From Parvularia atlantis (lineage: Eukaryota; Opisthokonta; Rotosphaerida): a stretch of 41,010 nt of DNA. The translations under genes and the position numbers were made by a program. Each line of letters starts with the position of its first letter. Position 1 is the stretch's first letter. The stretch covers positions 1 to 41,010 of the forward strand of contig CALSCO010002453.1 of assembly GCA_943704415.1 (NCBI GenBank), in the 5' to 3' direction. Shown in pieces: positions 1 to 11,234 of the stretch. A model generated the notes under the pieces. The model worked only from the letters and a program-made list of their open reading frames with translations. It was not told the origin of the DNA and ran no database searches.

Positions 1-44
1 CCCCCGCGCGGCGCACCGCCGTGTTCATGACGCCCCGGCCGCAG

Positions 45-1015
<971 letters not shown>

Positions 1016-1087
1016 CATGATACGCGCTCCTTCACTCCGCCTGTTGTTCAAAGTACAGAATTGGCCGTTGCGACGCCACTGCCAGCG

Positions 1088-1545
1088 CTAGGTCTCGCTG
1101 TCTTCGTCGGTCTCGTCAAAGAAGCAACGCTTGAACGCGACGAGGCGCTCGTCAATCTCGCCCTCCTCGCACTGCCGCGCACGCGTTGAGGCGCCGCGGC
1201 AGGGTCGTGGCCACAGGCGCGCACCGGGTCACTGCCGTAGTGCTCTTCGTAGCACGCGGGCGAGATGCACCGCTTCCAGCAGTTGATCGACGCCTCGGAC
1301 GCGTCGAGCCCGCCGCTGTAGCCGCACGGCCCGCGGCACGACTGCTCCTTGAGGCGGTACGCGCGGTCGTTGACCTTTGGCGGCCGCGCCCCTCAGCCAA
1401 TGCCGCTGCGAATGCTGTCGCTGCTGCGCACCTGCTTCTGCACCTTCGCACTCAGCGGCGCGCGCCCCTCCGCCCCGGCCGCGAGCACGAGCAGCAGCAA
1501 CGCGAGCAGCACCGCGCCGAGTAGCATGACACGCCGCGCGTCCAT
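1088..1545 (-). CDS. small secreted cysteine-containing protein (115 aa)
   Basis: Three exons (1432-1545, 1225-1374 and 1088-1171) join in phase 0 to give about 115 residues. Residues 1-26 form a clear signal peptide: MDARR followed by a long Leu/Ala/Val core ending AAGAEG. The mature part has seven cysteines in CRGPC, NCWKRCISPACYEEHYGSDP and CEEGEIDERL...RC patterns, and an acidic C-terminus ending DETDEDSET. The CxRCISPxCYEExYGxDPxEEGEID pattern reminds me of a small conserved eukaryotic secreted/ER family of unknown function (DUF4787-like). That link is from memory and unverified. The model is supported because all three exons preserve this pattern, and both introns carry the local GTGCG donor. 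The gene is convergent with the PFKFB gene and head-to-head with the kinase gene. The function is unknown. Confidence 0.8.
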
Positions 1546-1717
1546 GTCTGTTTGCGGATCTGGCCACGCGCATTAGCCGCGCGTGTCTCTTGGTGCTTGC
1601 GCCGCCCGCGCCCGCCCCCCGCGCCCGCACCCGCACCCGCGCGCCTGCTCCGGCCCGTCCGTCTGTGCGTGCGCGTCGCAAGGCCCGGCCTGCCGCGGGG
1701 GCGCGCGTCCGCCAGCC
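1546..1717. promoter_or_regulatory. divergent intergenic region between the small secreted protein and the kinase
   Basis: These 172 nt separate two divergent start codons and so must carry both 5' leaders and probably both promoters. The right half is a C-rich tract with repeated CGCACCCG-like units around 1617-1647. I see no convincing TATA box. The assignment rests on gene layout only. Confidence 0.5.
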
Positions 1718-4700
1718 ATGTCGGCCGAGACGCTCGTGATGGTCCGGGCCCGTGACGTGTGACGGCGCGTTTCAGCCCCCTCACGTCGTGCGTGCGCCGC
1801 GCCGCACCGCGCCAGATCTTTGACCAGTACGACATCGACGAGGTCAGCTACCTCGATCGCGTCACGTTCGAGCAGTTCCTCGTCGGTGCGCGCCCGGCGC
1901 CCGCACCCGCTTCGCTCACTGCGCGTGCGTGTGCGTGTGCAGAGCTCGGCCGCGCCGACATCCCGCCCGACCAGCTCGAGCGCTGCTTCAGCATCGTCGA
2001 CCGCAACGGCGACGGCCGCGTGACCAAGGAAAACTTTGTGCGCTACGTGCCGTATCTATACGAGGTGCGCCACCGTCACTGCCGCCGCCGCCGCTGCTGC
2101 TGGGCGCGTGCGCCTGATCCGCACGGCCGGCGCAGGTCGACTTTGACCCGCCGCAGCGCATCCGCAAGAAGACGACCGAGTCAACCAAGAGCGGCGGCAA
2201 GAAGACCGAGTTCCGCACCAAGCCGGGCGACCCGGCCACCTTCTTCACCAAGGCGCGTGTGCGTAGGCCGTGCACGCACGCGTGCTCACGCGCACACAAG
2301 GTCAAGAAGCTCGGCAAGGGCTCGTACGGCGTCGTGTACAAGGCGATCGATGTGCGCTCGGACGAGGTGCGCGCGCTGCCTTCCTACACGCGCCCGATGC
2401 GCTCATCCGTGTGTGCGTGCGCGCGCGCAGATCGTCGCGCTCAAGATCGTCGACATTGAGGGCAACGAGGAGATGATGGAGGACGTGCAACGGTGAGTGC
2501 CCGCGTGCCCATGCTGCACGCACTGACACGGTGCGCGGCCCGCAGAGAGGTCAGCTTCATGGCCAACTGCAACTCACCGTACGTCGTCAAGTACTTTGGC
2601 TCGTACCTGCGCGGCTCGGAGTTGTGGATCGCGATGGAGCTCGTCAGCGGCGGGTCCGTGCGCGACATGCTCCAGCGGCAGCCGATCGCCGAGCCGTTTG
2701 CGCGGTGCGTGGTGTGCGGCCCGCCCCGCCCGCCCCGACGCCTGACTTTGTGTGCGCAGCATCATCCTGCGCGCGATCGTCAAGGGCCTCGCGTACCTGC
2801 ACAGCGAGAACAAGATGCACCGCGACATCAAGGGTGCGCGGGCGCCACCGGGCCGCTGCGCGCACGGGCTCACACCCGGAATACGCGCACGATGCAGCCG
2901 CCAACGTGCTGCTGACGAGCGAGGGCGACGTCAAGCTGGCCGATTTTGGCGTCGCCGCATCGCTGTACGCGACCGTCGCGGTCAAGGTGCGTGCCAGTGC
3001 GCGAGCCTGCCTTACAGCACCGCGCCTCACGCGACCGTGCCGTGTGCAGAACACCTTTGCGGGCACGCCGCTGTGGATGGCGCCCGAGGTGATCCAGCAG
3101 AAGCCACAGACCTACGCCGTGCGCCCGTGCCTCGATCTTGGTTCGTGGCTCGCTGACCGTCTGCGCCGTGCTGCGCCGTGTTGCGCCGCAGGTCGACATC
3201 TGGTCGCTCGGGATCACGGCGATCGAGATCGCCAAGGGCGTCCCGCCCAAGGCCGACATGCACCCGATGCAAGTCCTCTTCTCTGTGCCCGAAGACCCGG
3301 CACCGACGCTCGCCGACGACGCGTTCTCGGACGAGTTCAAGGTGCGGCCGCGCGTTTCGTGTGCGCGTGTAAGCTGACCACCCGATTGCAGAGTTTCGTC
3401 GCGACATGCCTCGCCAAGGACCCGGCCAAGCGCCCGCCCGCGAGCGCGCTGCTGACGCACCCGTTCCTGACGGTGCGGCACAACGCCGCGCGCGTGCGGG
3501 CCGTCATGCGCTGATTCCTCGCACGCACGCGCAGACGCCTGACAAGACGTCGCTGGTCGAGCTCATCCTGCAGCACGAGCAGCTCGAGGCGGCCCAACAA
3601 CGCCTGAGCCGCATGTCGATGGCCATCGATCAGGAGATCAAGGAGCTGCAGGGTGCGCAGAGCTCGCAATGGCCCGCTGCTCCCCCCCCCCCCCCCCCCC
3701 CGGTGCCTGAGCAGCGCGCGCAGCGTCGCGGCCCGCGTCGCTCTGGGACTTTTCCGACGCCGGCGCCGGTGACGGTGCGTCGGGTGTGCGTGGAGGAACC
3801 AGCAGCCTGACTTTGCTCGCAGAGGACAGCGTCGTAACGCGCGAGGAGGAGGCCAAGCGGCGGTTCGAGCCGAGCATGATCGACCCGGACAGCGAGCTCG
3901 GCGTGGTGCTGCAGCGGCTGCAGATGATGCACTTGGCCGTGGTGCGCTGCGCGGCTGGGGCCGGCACGCTTGGCCCACGCTCACCGCCGTGCTGCAGATC
4001 TTCAAGGAAAATGACATTGACATTGACGCGTTCCTGCTGTTGAACGACAGCGACCTCAAGGACATGGGCGTGACGCTTGGCAACCGCAAGAAGGTGACGG
4101 CGCGTGGCCGTCTCGCTGCTCACGCGTGCGCGCAGCTGCTGCACATGATCCCCATCCTGCGCCGCGAGCTTGGATTTGCTGCTCCCGACCTGCAAGCGAC
4201 GGTCCAGGACCCCGACGCAGCAGCGGACGCGCCGGCAGCGGCCCCTGCCGCGGCCCCTGCCGCGACCGCGAGCGTGCGCCGGTCCGTCGTTATCGCACCG
4301 TCTGCAGCCGAGCCGATGATCACCGCCGCGTCCGTCGCCTCGCTGCCGCTGCCGAGCGCCGCTACGGCCACGCAGTGGACCGTGCAGGACGTCGGGCGAT
4401 GGCTGCACGAGCAGGGGTGCGCGGCCTCCGTCTACGGCTCAACGCAGCTCAAGGGCGATCGCAGGCTGGCCGCACACGTCCAGGCCTTCCTCGACAACCA
4501 GATTGATGGCGAGGCTCTGCGCAGCCTCGAGCTTGACTCGCTGAAGGAGCTCGGTCTGAAGCTCGTAGGCGAGCGCGTCAAGTACGTCGCGCGCGGGCTA
4601 GTCTGGCTAGTGCGGCTGCTCACACCCGCACGCAGGTTTCTCGCGTCGGTGGCCAAGCTGTTCCGGCCGGCACTGCCACAGACGAGCGCGCCGGGCAGCG

Positions 4701-5953
4701 CGCCGCCCAAAGATGAGGACGGGTACTGCTCGGATGGCGAGTCGATCATCGAGAACGCAGCCGACTCGGGCAGCACACACGAGCGTGTGTCCCGTCTGCA
4801 TGCCTGCTGGCCGTGGCACCTCATGCCAGCCGGCGCACAGGCGAGGGCTCTGAGAGCAACGCGCCATCGGCACCGTTCGGCCGCCGTGGCTCTGCGACGT
4901 CGACCGCGTCAAGGTGCGCGCGTGCATGTTGTTGTGCCGTCGTGCAGCTGAGCAAGCGCGCATCGCAGCCGCAAGGGCGGCGAGTCACGCAGGCACGCCT
5001 CGTTCGCGAAGAAGCCCGTCGACCCTGCCAAGGCGCGCCTTTGTGGCACAACGCGCCCGTGGAGGAGGCTGACTGCCCCGCGTGCAGCGCGCCGAGCTGC
5101 AGCAGGTGCTCACGAAGTTGCAGGAGCAGGCGCAAGACGACGTCAGCACGGCTGTCTTGCCAGCGAGCAAGAAGATGACGACCGTGACTAAGAAGAAGAA
5201 CGCGCCCGGTCCTGCCAACGTGAACGCAGCCAAGGTGGGCGAGTGCATAGCTATTGCGCGGCGGCTGACGAGCGCGCGCGCGCACGCAGCTCGAGCTGCC
5301 CGCGCCCAACCTCACGGCCGAGGACCTCAAGATGCCGACGCACGCCGGATGGCTCATGAAGCAGGGCGGGCAGCACAAGAACTGGAAGAAGCGCTGGATG
5401 GTTCTGCAGGTGCGCTGGTGTCTGCCCGTCGCTTCGTGCACTCATGCACGCGCACTCTGTGCAGGGCTGCGTGCTGTACTACTTCAAGCAGTGCGTGCTG
5501 GTCGTCGCTGCTGCGCGTGACCTTTGACCCGCCGCGTGGGCGCGCGCGCGCAGGCCAAAGGGCTCGAAGGCCAAAGGCGCGATCATGCTGCCGTCGTACA
5601 ACCTGTGGATCGCGGGCGAGATCCGGCGCAAATTTGCGTTCAAGCTGCAGCACGTGTCGGCGCGGACGTGCGTGCCGCGGCGCTCGTGACGCAGCGTGGC
5701 TCACGGGGCCACGTTGTCCGCCGCGCAGCTACTACTTCCAGGCGTCCAACTACGAGGACATGAAGACGTGGATGAACGCGCTGCACGCGGGCGCGCACTC
5801 GTTCAGCGCCGGCATGACCGACAACTTCAACGCCCTGCTCACGCGCCAGAGCACCGAGTCGGAGACGGTGCGCGTGTGCGTCGAGGCTGACTGCGGGCGC
5901 TGATCTGGTCGCGCGCGCGCGTGCAGGTGCACAGCTCCGAGGAGGAGGAGTGA
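1718..5953 (+). CDS. EF-hand / STE20-type protein kinase / SAM / SAM / PH multidomain protein
   Basis: My model has 27 exons and encodes about 910 residues. Order: two EF-hands at about 9-60, the first degenerate, the second [12 protein letters not shown] with Asn at loop position 12; a Ser/Thr kinase at about 112-360; a short coiled segment; SAM 1 at about 445-495; a Pro/Ala linker; SAM 2 at about 575-630; a Lys-rich linker; and a PH domain at about 780-900, ending in SSEEEE. The kinase has [38 protein letters not shown] and [14 protein letters not shown], so it should be active and of the MST/GCK branch of STE20 kinases. SAM 2 reads correctly ([24 protein letters not shown]) only after removing a 48-nt intron at 4417-4464, and PH reads [19 protein letters not shown] only after splicing at 5667/5729. 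Continuity through the linkers, with no stop that splicing cannot remove, supports one gene. Inference: calcium-sensitive, membrane-recruited, oligomerising kinase. The junction near 4956/4969 and the donor near 5013/5033 are ambiguous. Confidence 0.88.
3682..3701 (+). repeat. run of 20 cytosines in a kinase-gene intron
   Basis: An uninterrupted C20 run lies in the intron 3653-3714, just before GGTGCCTGAGCAG. It sits where a polypyrimidine tract would be, so it may serve as an all-C tract. Read as coding it would give a proline run, but that frame does not join to the next exon. Confidence 0.9.
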
Positions 5954-6027
5954 CGGGCGACGAGCTTGTTCAGCCTTTATGTTGCCTTTGCTCTGCTGTA
6001 CGACGAGCTAAACGCGTGAGGGGCCGC

Positions 6028-6945
6028 TCACGGCGCGGCGGGCAGGTCGCGACGGACGTAGACGAAGACGTCGGTAACGAAGGGCGCGTCGATCTCGTCA
6101 GCGTCGTCGCCGTGCACCTCGCGCAGCACCGCGTCCACCTGCGCGTGCAGCTCGGCCTGGACATCGGGCGCGAGTCGTGTGATGTAGCTCTTGCTGAAGA
6201 TGCGCTCCCAGACGGTCGCGCGCGTGCTCCGGGTCGACCAGCGGAACGCGGCGTGCTTCTCGAGCGCGAAGAGCGCGGCGCCGGCGTTGGCCGGCTCGAG
6301 CGCGGCGCGCCATAGCCCGCGGCGGTACTGCGGGATGCTGTCGTCGTGGCGCTCGTACAGCTCGCGCACGCGCGCCATCCACGGTACGGCCGCGTCCTCG
6401 AGGTTCCAGAGCAGCACGAGCAGGCCGTCGGTGCACAGCACGCGGTGCATCTCGCGCACGGCGGCGTCGTTCGCAAACCTGAGGGGGGCCCGCGTCACGA
6501 ACGCGCAACACGCGCGCGATACGCGCGCCGCACCAGTGGAACGCCTGCGCCACCGTCACGGCGTCAAACGTGCCCGCGTCGAACGCGATCGCGTCGGCCG
6601 TGCCGCCGAGCACGCGCACCGACGCCGGCACGGCCTGCGCGAACTGCTCGCGCATCGGCGCCGACGGCTCGACCGCCTCGATGCGCCAGCCGCGCGCGCC
6701 GGGCGCCGCCGCCAGCAGCCGCGTGAACTTGCCCGTGCCCGCGGCGAGGTCGAGCACGGCGGGCACGCCGGTGCGTGTGTGCGCGATGCGCTGCACGATG
6801 TGCTCGACAGCCTCCTACACACCAGCCGTCGAGCTCAGCACGCCCGGCCGCTCTGTGCGGACTCGGCACGGACCGGCGGGTAGCCCGGCCGGGCGCGCTC
6901 GTACGTGGCGCTGGTCTGGTCGAAGAATCGCGCGACCGGGTGCAT
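6028..6945 (-). CDS. class I SAM-dependent methyltransferase (type 11-like)
   Basis: Three exons (6874-6945, 6534-6814 and 6028-6478) give 267 residues. The start MHPVARFFDQTSATYERARP is the usual opening of this family. SAM-binding motif I is VLDLAAGTGKFTRLL, followed by an acidic IEAVEPSAPM after strand 2, FDAVTVAQAFHW (motif near strand 4, split by an intron), and EMHRVLCTDGLLVLLWNLED (post-strand 5). It belongs to the UbiE/COQ5-like or YCR-type group that methylates small molecules. The substrate cannot be told from sequence. No targeting signal is obvious, so the protein is probably cytosolic. The first intron ends in TAG rather than CAG. The gene is convergent with the kinase gene at 74 nt and is followed 52 nt later by the end of the next minus-strand gene. 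Confidence 0.88.
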
Positions 6946-6972
6946 AGCGACACGCAAACTGAGCTGATCGTC

Positions 6973-9733
6973 TCACATGGGCGGCACGGGCAGGCGTAGC
7001 CCGAGCGCGAGCAGCAGGTTGTAGCGAATGACCTGCGCAGATACACGTGAGCGGGCCTCGCAGAGAGGCAGGCGCGGGCGCACCTCGTCCTGCAGGACCC
7101 GGCTGGACGTGCCGAGGGTGGCCAGCACCGCGACCACGACCAGCAGCACGAGCAGCAGCACGGTGTTGAGCAGCCCGCTGCTCGGCGCCACCTTCACGGG
7201 CGACACGCTCAGCAGCGCCCCCTTGCTCTCAGCCTCCACCAGCCGCTCTGCGCGGGCGCGCGCGTGTGTCATCCGACCTGCCGAGCACGCAACAGCAGAC
7301 GCACGTTTCACGGCGTCGCGCTCCTGCTGCGCGGAGTCACGCTCGCGCTGGACCTCATCGAGCAGCTGCTGCACGGCGTTGCAATCCTGCTGCGCCTCGC
7401 CGAGCCGCCGCTGCATCCCGTCCTTCTCCAGCCGCGTCTTACCGAGCTCCCTCTGCCATGCGTCCAGGTGTCTGTGCAGCGACCTGTGCGCGCACGGGTA
7501 AGCCGGCGTCACCTCGTTGTGCGTGCGGTCCGCACCCGAGCTGCCGCCTCAGGTCCTCGATGATCTTGTTGCTGTCGCCAAGTTGCCTGCGCAGCTCCTT
7601 CAACAGGTGGCTGCTCTCGCTGGCGTCGTGCTGCGTGAGGCCGTGCGCGCACCAACGCCAGACGAGACGAAACGCACTCCTGCGCAAGCGCGCTCGCCCT
7701 CTGCAGCTCCTGCAGCTTCGCTTCCTCGTCCTGCAGCTTGCGCGTGTTCTCCCTGACCTTCTCCTGCGAAGAGCGCGCGCTGTCAGCCGCTGCACCGCAA
7801 CTCACCGGGCGCGACGCACGTTCAGCTCTTCGCGCTGCTGCTCGTTGTTCGCAACGTCGCTCTTGGCTGCAAGCACGCGCACGCGCACGCGCACGCGATC
7901 AGGGACGCGGCGGCCTGCAAATATGCACGCACCCCTGCGCAGCTCCTCCTGCAGCTTGCGCATCTCGGCCTCCAGCTCGGCCTTGCCCCTGGCCAGTTCC
8001 AGGTAGACTTTGTCGCCCAGGCGGTACTCCTCGTCAAAGCTGCGGTCGAGCACAAAGCTTGCGTCGGCAAAGCTGCGGTCGCCGTGCATCGCCTGCGAGC
8101 GCACGGTCACACGTTGCTGTGCGTGCATTCGGCTGCAAGCACGCGCACCGCCTCGCCCTTTCGGCGCAGCTCCTCGTTCTCCCGCTCGAGCTCGGCCACA
8201 CGAGCGCCAAGCGCGTCGACCTTGGACTGCAGATGCTCGTGCTGTTCCTTGAAGCGCTCGTTGCGCACGACAAGCTGGTCGTTCTTGGTCCGGATCTCAG
8301 ACAGTTCCTGGTTGAGCTCGCGCACTGCGGCGCGCGCGTGAGCACCTCATCAAAAGTCGCACGCGCACGGCCGCCCGGACCGTTCAAATTCAGCCCCTCG
8401 ATCGTCGCCTCCATGTTGCGCCGGTTGGTCCTGGCCTCGACCAGCTGCTTTCTCACCTCCTCGAGCTCAGCTGACAGCCGCGCGACCTGCGCGCACGCGC
8501 TCGACATGAGCGCCGCAGCAGCGCCGCATCGGCAACGCGCACTTCGGCCTTATGCTGCGTTTCAGCCTGCTGCAGCCGCGTCTGCAGCTTCTTGGCCTGG
8601 TCCGCGCTCCGCTCGTCGTTGCTCGCCAGCAGCTGCGCCTCGAGCGCGTGCACCTGCTCCGCCGCCTCCTTGACTGCGGCGGCCGCGGCGATTAGCGACG
8701 GCGGGGCACGACGCAGGCAGAACGCACGCCGCGCCACGGCCGTGCTGTGCCTGCCGGAGACGTCGGCCAGCTGCCGCTCGAGGTCGTTATTCATCTGGTC
8801 GTGCTGCGCGTGCATCTTATCGCGTGCGCGCTTCAGCCCAGCACGGTGCGCGCCCTCATCGGCCGCACGCACCTGATCCAAGTCGCGCTTGAGCCTGTCG
8901 GTCTCCTTCTCAAGCTTGGACAGCTTTGCAGTCAGCTGCCTCTTCACGTCCGCGAACGTGTTCTGTGTGCGCGCGTGCAAAGCGTCAGCTCGGCGCGCCG
9001 AAGCCGGTGCGGCGGGGCGGCGCGCCTCAGTGTTTGCCGCGTCGTCGCTCAGTTTGTGGCACTCTTCTTCCTTGGCCCTCAGCCGTGTCTCCAGCTCTGC
9101 GATCTCGCGGCGTTGCTGCGCGAGAGCGGTCACGCACAGCGATGCGCGCAAGCGCCGTTCTCCCGCACCGACGCGAGCTCCTCCGCCATGCGCTTGTTAT
9201 CCTCACACAGACGGTCCACGCGCTCTTTCTTCGGCGTCTCGAGCACGGAGAACTGCGAGTGGCGGGCGCGTGAGGACTGCCCAGCGCGGCGCCGCGGCAC
9301 GCACCTCGGCCGAGTCGTTGCTCAGGTGCGACACGTCCAGCGCGTGCTCGCCCTGGCCCAGCGGCAGGTTCCTCGGCCCCAGCCGCCGCACGGGGCTGCC
9401 CAGGCCCGGCCCGTCCAGCGCGTCCGGCTCGTCGATCCCGTCAAGGGCGAAGCTGCGGTTGTGAGGGCTGTTGGTGCCCGTGGACGACGCGTCGCTCTTG
9501 ACGAAGGACGTGTTGAGGGAGCGCGGCTGCGGCGGCAGCGTGGGCGCGCGCACGGGCGAGCAGGCGCCCAGGCACCTGCATCGAGCCGCGGTACAGGTGC
9601 AGCAGCGTCCTCTCGTCGCGCGCGTACGCGTTCGGCTGGCGACATGCGTCGTGAGCAAGGGATGCATGCGCGCGGGTTCAGCGCGCACCGTGACCGGGAC
9701 GGGCACGTGCTCGTCCTCGCCGGGCATGGACAT
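6973..9733 (-). CDS. long coiled-coil protein with C-terminal membrane anchor (golgin-like)
   Basis: A many-exon gene starts with MSMPGEDEHVPVPVT and a short conserved-looking segment (PNAYARDERTLLHLYRGSMQ). A Ser/Asn/Pro-rich stretch follows, then several hundred residues of heptad-type coiled coil such as QRREIAELETRLRAKEEECH, KLSKLEKETDRLKRDLDQ and VAELERENEELRRKGEAV. Near the C-terminus a 20-residue hydrophobic segment (LLNTVLLLVLLVVVAVLATL) is followed by about 45 mostly polar residues ending LPVPPM. The layout is that of a tail-anchored tether such as golgin-84 or giantin, or an ER/nuclear-envelope coiled-coil protein. No family-specific domain is recognised. Several candidate introns here are multiples of three without stops, and two have GC rather than GT donors (8963-9025, and one starting after DVS near 8760), so exon usage in the coil is uncertain. 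The N- and C-terminal exons are firm. Confidence 0.72.
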
Positions 9734-10192
9734 GGCTCGACCTGTGTGCGCGCGCGCGGGCGACGGCGGGTCAGGCGCGCGCAGGGGAAAATGAGCGCGC
9801 ACGGAGAGCAGGTGGCGCCGTCGCGCTACCGTGCGCCAACGGTCAACGGCCGCGGGTCCCGCTACCTTCCCGCTTCGTCCCGTCGCCCCACCGCGCCCCG
9901 CAGTAGCAGCAGCCGCGCGGCCCGGCTGTGCTGCCGCCAGCGTCCACGGCCTCCCCCAAACGCGCAAGACGGCCCACTCGTTCGGCACGTGTGCGAGCCT
10001 TCACACACCGCACCACGCGCGTGCTGTCACACAACGTGCGAAAAGGGGGTGGCGGGCCAGCGCTGCACGCGGCCAGCACAGCACACGCACGGCGCAACGG
10101 CCACAGCGGCACAAGGGCGCGCGAGCAGCGCACGGCGCACGGGACGGACGCGCGTTCAGCGATCCGAAACCGTCGAAGGTTCGAGAAGCGGC
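9734..10192. other. largest intergenic gap (459 nt), divergent promoters
   Basis: This lies between the start codons of the coiled-coil gene (-) and the FAD synthase gene (+). Overlapping open frames occur on both strands, but none shows family similarity, a sensible composition or splice signals; they are by-products of high GC. I see no tRNA-like cloverleaf, repeat array or TATA box. It is presumably the two promoters and 5' UTRs. Confidence 0.6.
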
Positions 10193-11178
10193 ATGGCCGG
10201 CCATGATGACGAGCGCGTCGCCCTCGAGGTCTGCGCCGAGGCGCTCGCGCGCTACGGGTGTGCGGCAGGGGCGGTGCGGGCGTGCCTGCGCGCTGAATAG
10301 CTCACGCGCCGCCGCCGCCGGGCGAAAGCGAGGACAGCATCGCGATCAGCTTCAACGGCGGCAAGGACTGCACGGCGCTGCTCGAGCTGTATGCGATCGC
10401 GCTCGAGCGCTGGCACGCGCAGCAGCACGGCACAGCGAGCGAGACGAGCACGTGCGTCGACGGTGCGAGCAGCGGCAGCGGCTGACAGGAGGTCGATGCG
10501 CGCGTCGTGCAGCCACAGGCAGCAGCGGTACCGCGGGCGGCCGATCAAGACCGTGTACATCTTCCAGCCGGACCCGTTCGCAGAGGTCGAGCAGTTCATC
10601 GACGCAAGCGTCGTCAGGTGCGCAGGGCACGCCGGAGGGCGACGGCCCGCCTGAGCGCGCGGCGCCGGGCAGGTACAACCTCGCGCTGACGAGGATAGAC
10701 GAGAAGCAGATCCGCGAGGGCCTGACGCGCTACCTCGACGAGCACCACACAATCAAGGCCATCCTCGTCGGCACGCGGCGCACGGATCCGTACGCCGGTG
10801 CGCGCGGTGCTCCCCACCCGCGAACGCTGCCCCTGAGGCGCATCGCCCCAGGCGAACTGCAACACTTTTCGCCGACTGACAACGGATGGCCGCCGTTCAT
10901 GCGCGTCAACCCGATCATCGACTGGAGCTACGCCGCGCTCTGGCGCTTCCTGCGGCAGCGCGCCGTACCGTATTGCGTGCTCTACGATCGTGGGTGTGTG
11001 CCCTGCGTGCGTGCACACACGCGCCGTCCCCTCATCGCGCGGTGGCAGGTACACGTCGCTCGGGTCCGTCCACAACACTGAGCCGAACCCGGCGCTGCGG
11101 CGGCCCAACGGCACGTACGCGCCGGCGTACGAGCTGCACGACGGGTCGATGGAGCGCGCAGGCCGCCTCCGGAGGTGA
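10193..11178 (+). CDS. FAD1/FLAD1-like: FAD synthase (FMN adenylyltransferase, PAPS-reductase-like domain)
   Basis: The enzyme transfers AMP from ATP to FMN to make FAD. About six exons give roughly 240 residues, the size of the yeast Fad1-type single-domain enzyme, without the N-terminal MoCF-like domain of the animal FLAD1. Signature blocks in order are SIAISFNGGKDCTALLELY (PP-loop, SFNGGKDCT), VYIFQPDPFAEVEQFI, ILVGTRRTDPYAGELQHFSP, DNGWPPFMRVNPIIDWSY, VPYCVLYDRGYTSLGS and NPALRRPNGTYAPAYEL. Introns sit inside YG|ED, VVR|YN, YAG|EL and DRG|YT. The second intron's acceptor is ambiguous (10512 or 10518), which changes only two residues. There is no targeting peptide, so it is probably cytosolic. 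The start MAGHDDERVALEVCAEALAR is the first in-frame ATG that joins the PP-loop exon. The 3' end is 56 nt from the stop of the convergent phafin gene. Confidence 0.94.
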
Positions 11179-11234
11179 CGATGCTCTTCTTTCCTTTTTT
11201 GGGCCGTGTGAGATGCAACATGCGCCAGCGCTGG

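Noticed and set aside
3661-3710. Proline run encoded by the C20 tract
   Set aside because: The proline frame does not join to the [14 protein letters not shown] exon; removing the segment as an intron restores the frame.
7868-7900. GCGCAC-type short tandem repeat as a regulatory element
   Set aside because: It lies in a coiled-coil gene intron and is a simple CG/CA microsatellite of a kind common in this window's introns.
8747-10300. Long plus-strand open frame (over 500 codons) opposite the coiled-coil gene and across the intergenic gap
   Set aside because: It is an antisense by-product of high GC. It has no family similarity, has a low-complexity Arg/Ala/Ser composition and lies over well-supported minus-strand exons.
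9831-11081. Long open frame overlapping the FAD synthase gene
   Set aside because: It runs in the wrong frame through FAD synthase exons and introns and lacks any recognisable motif.
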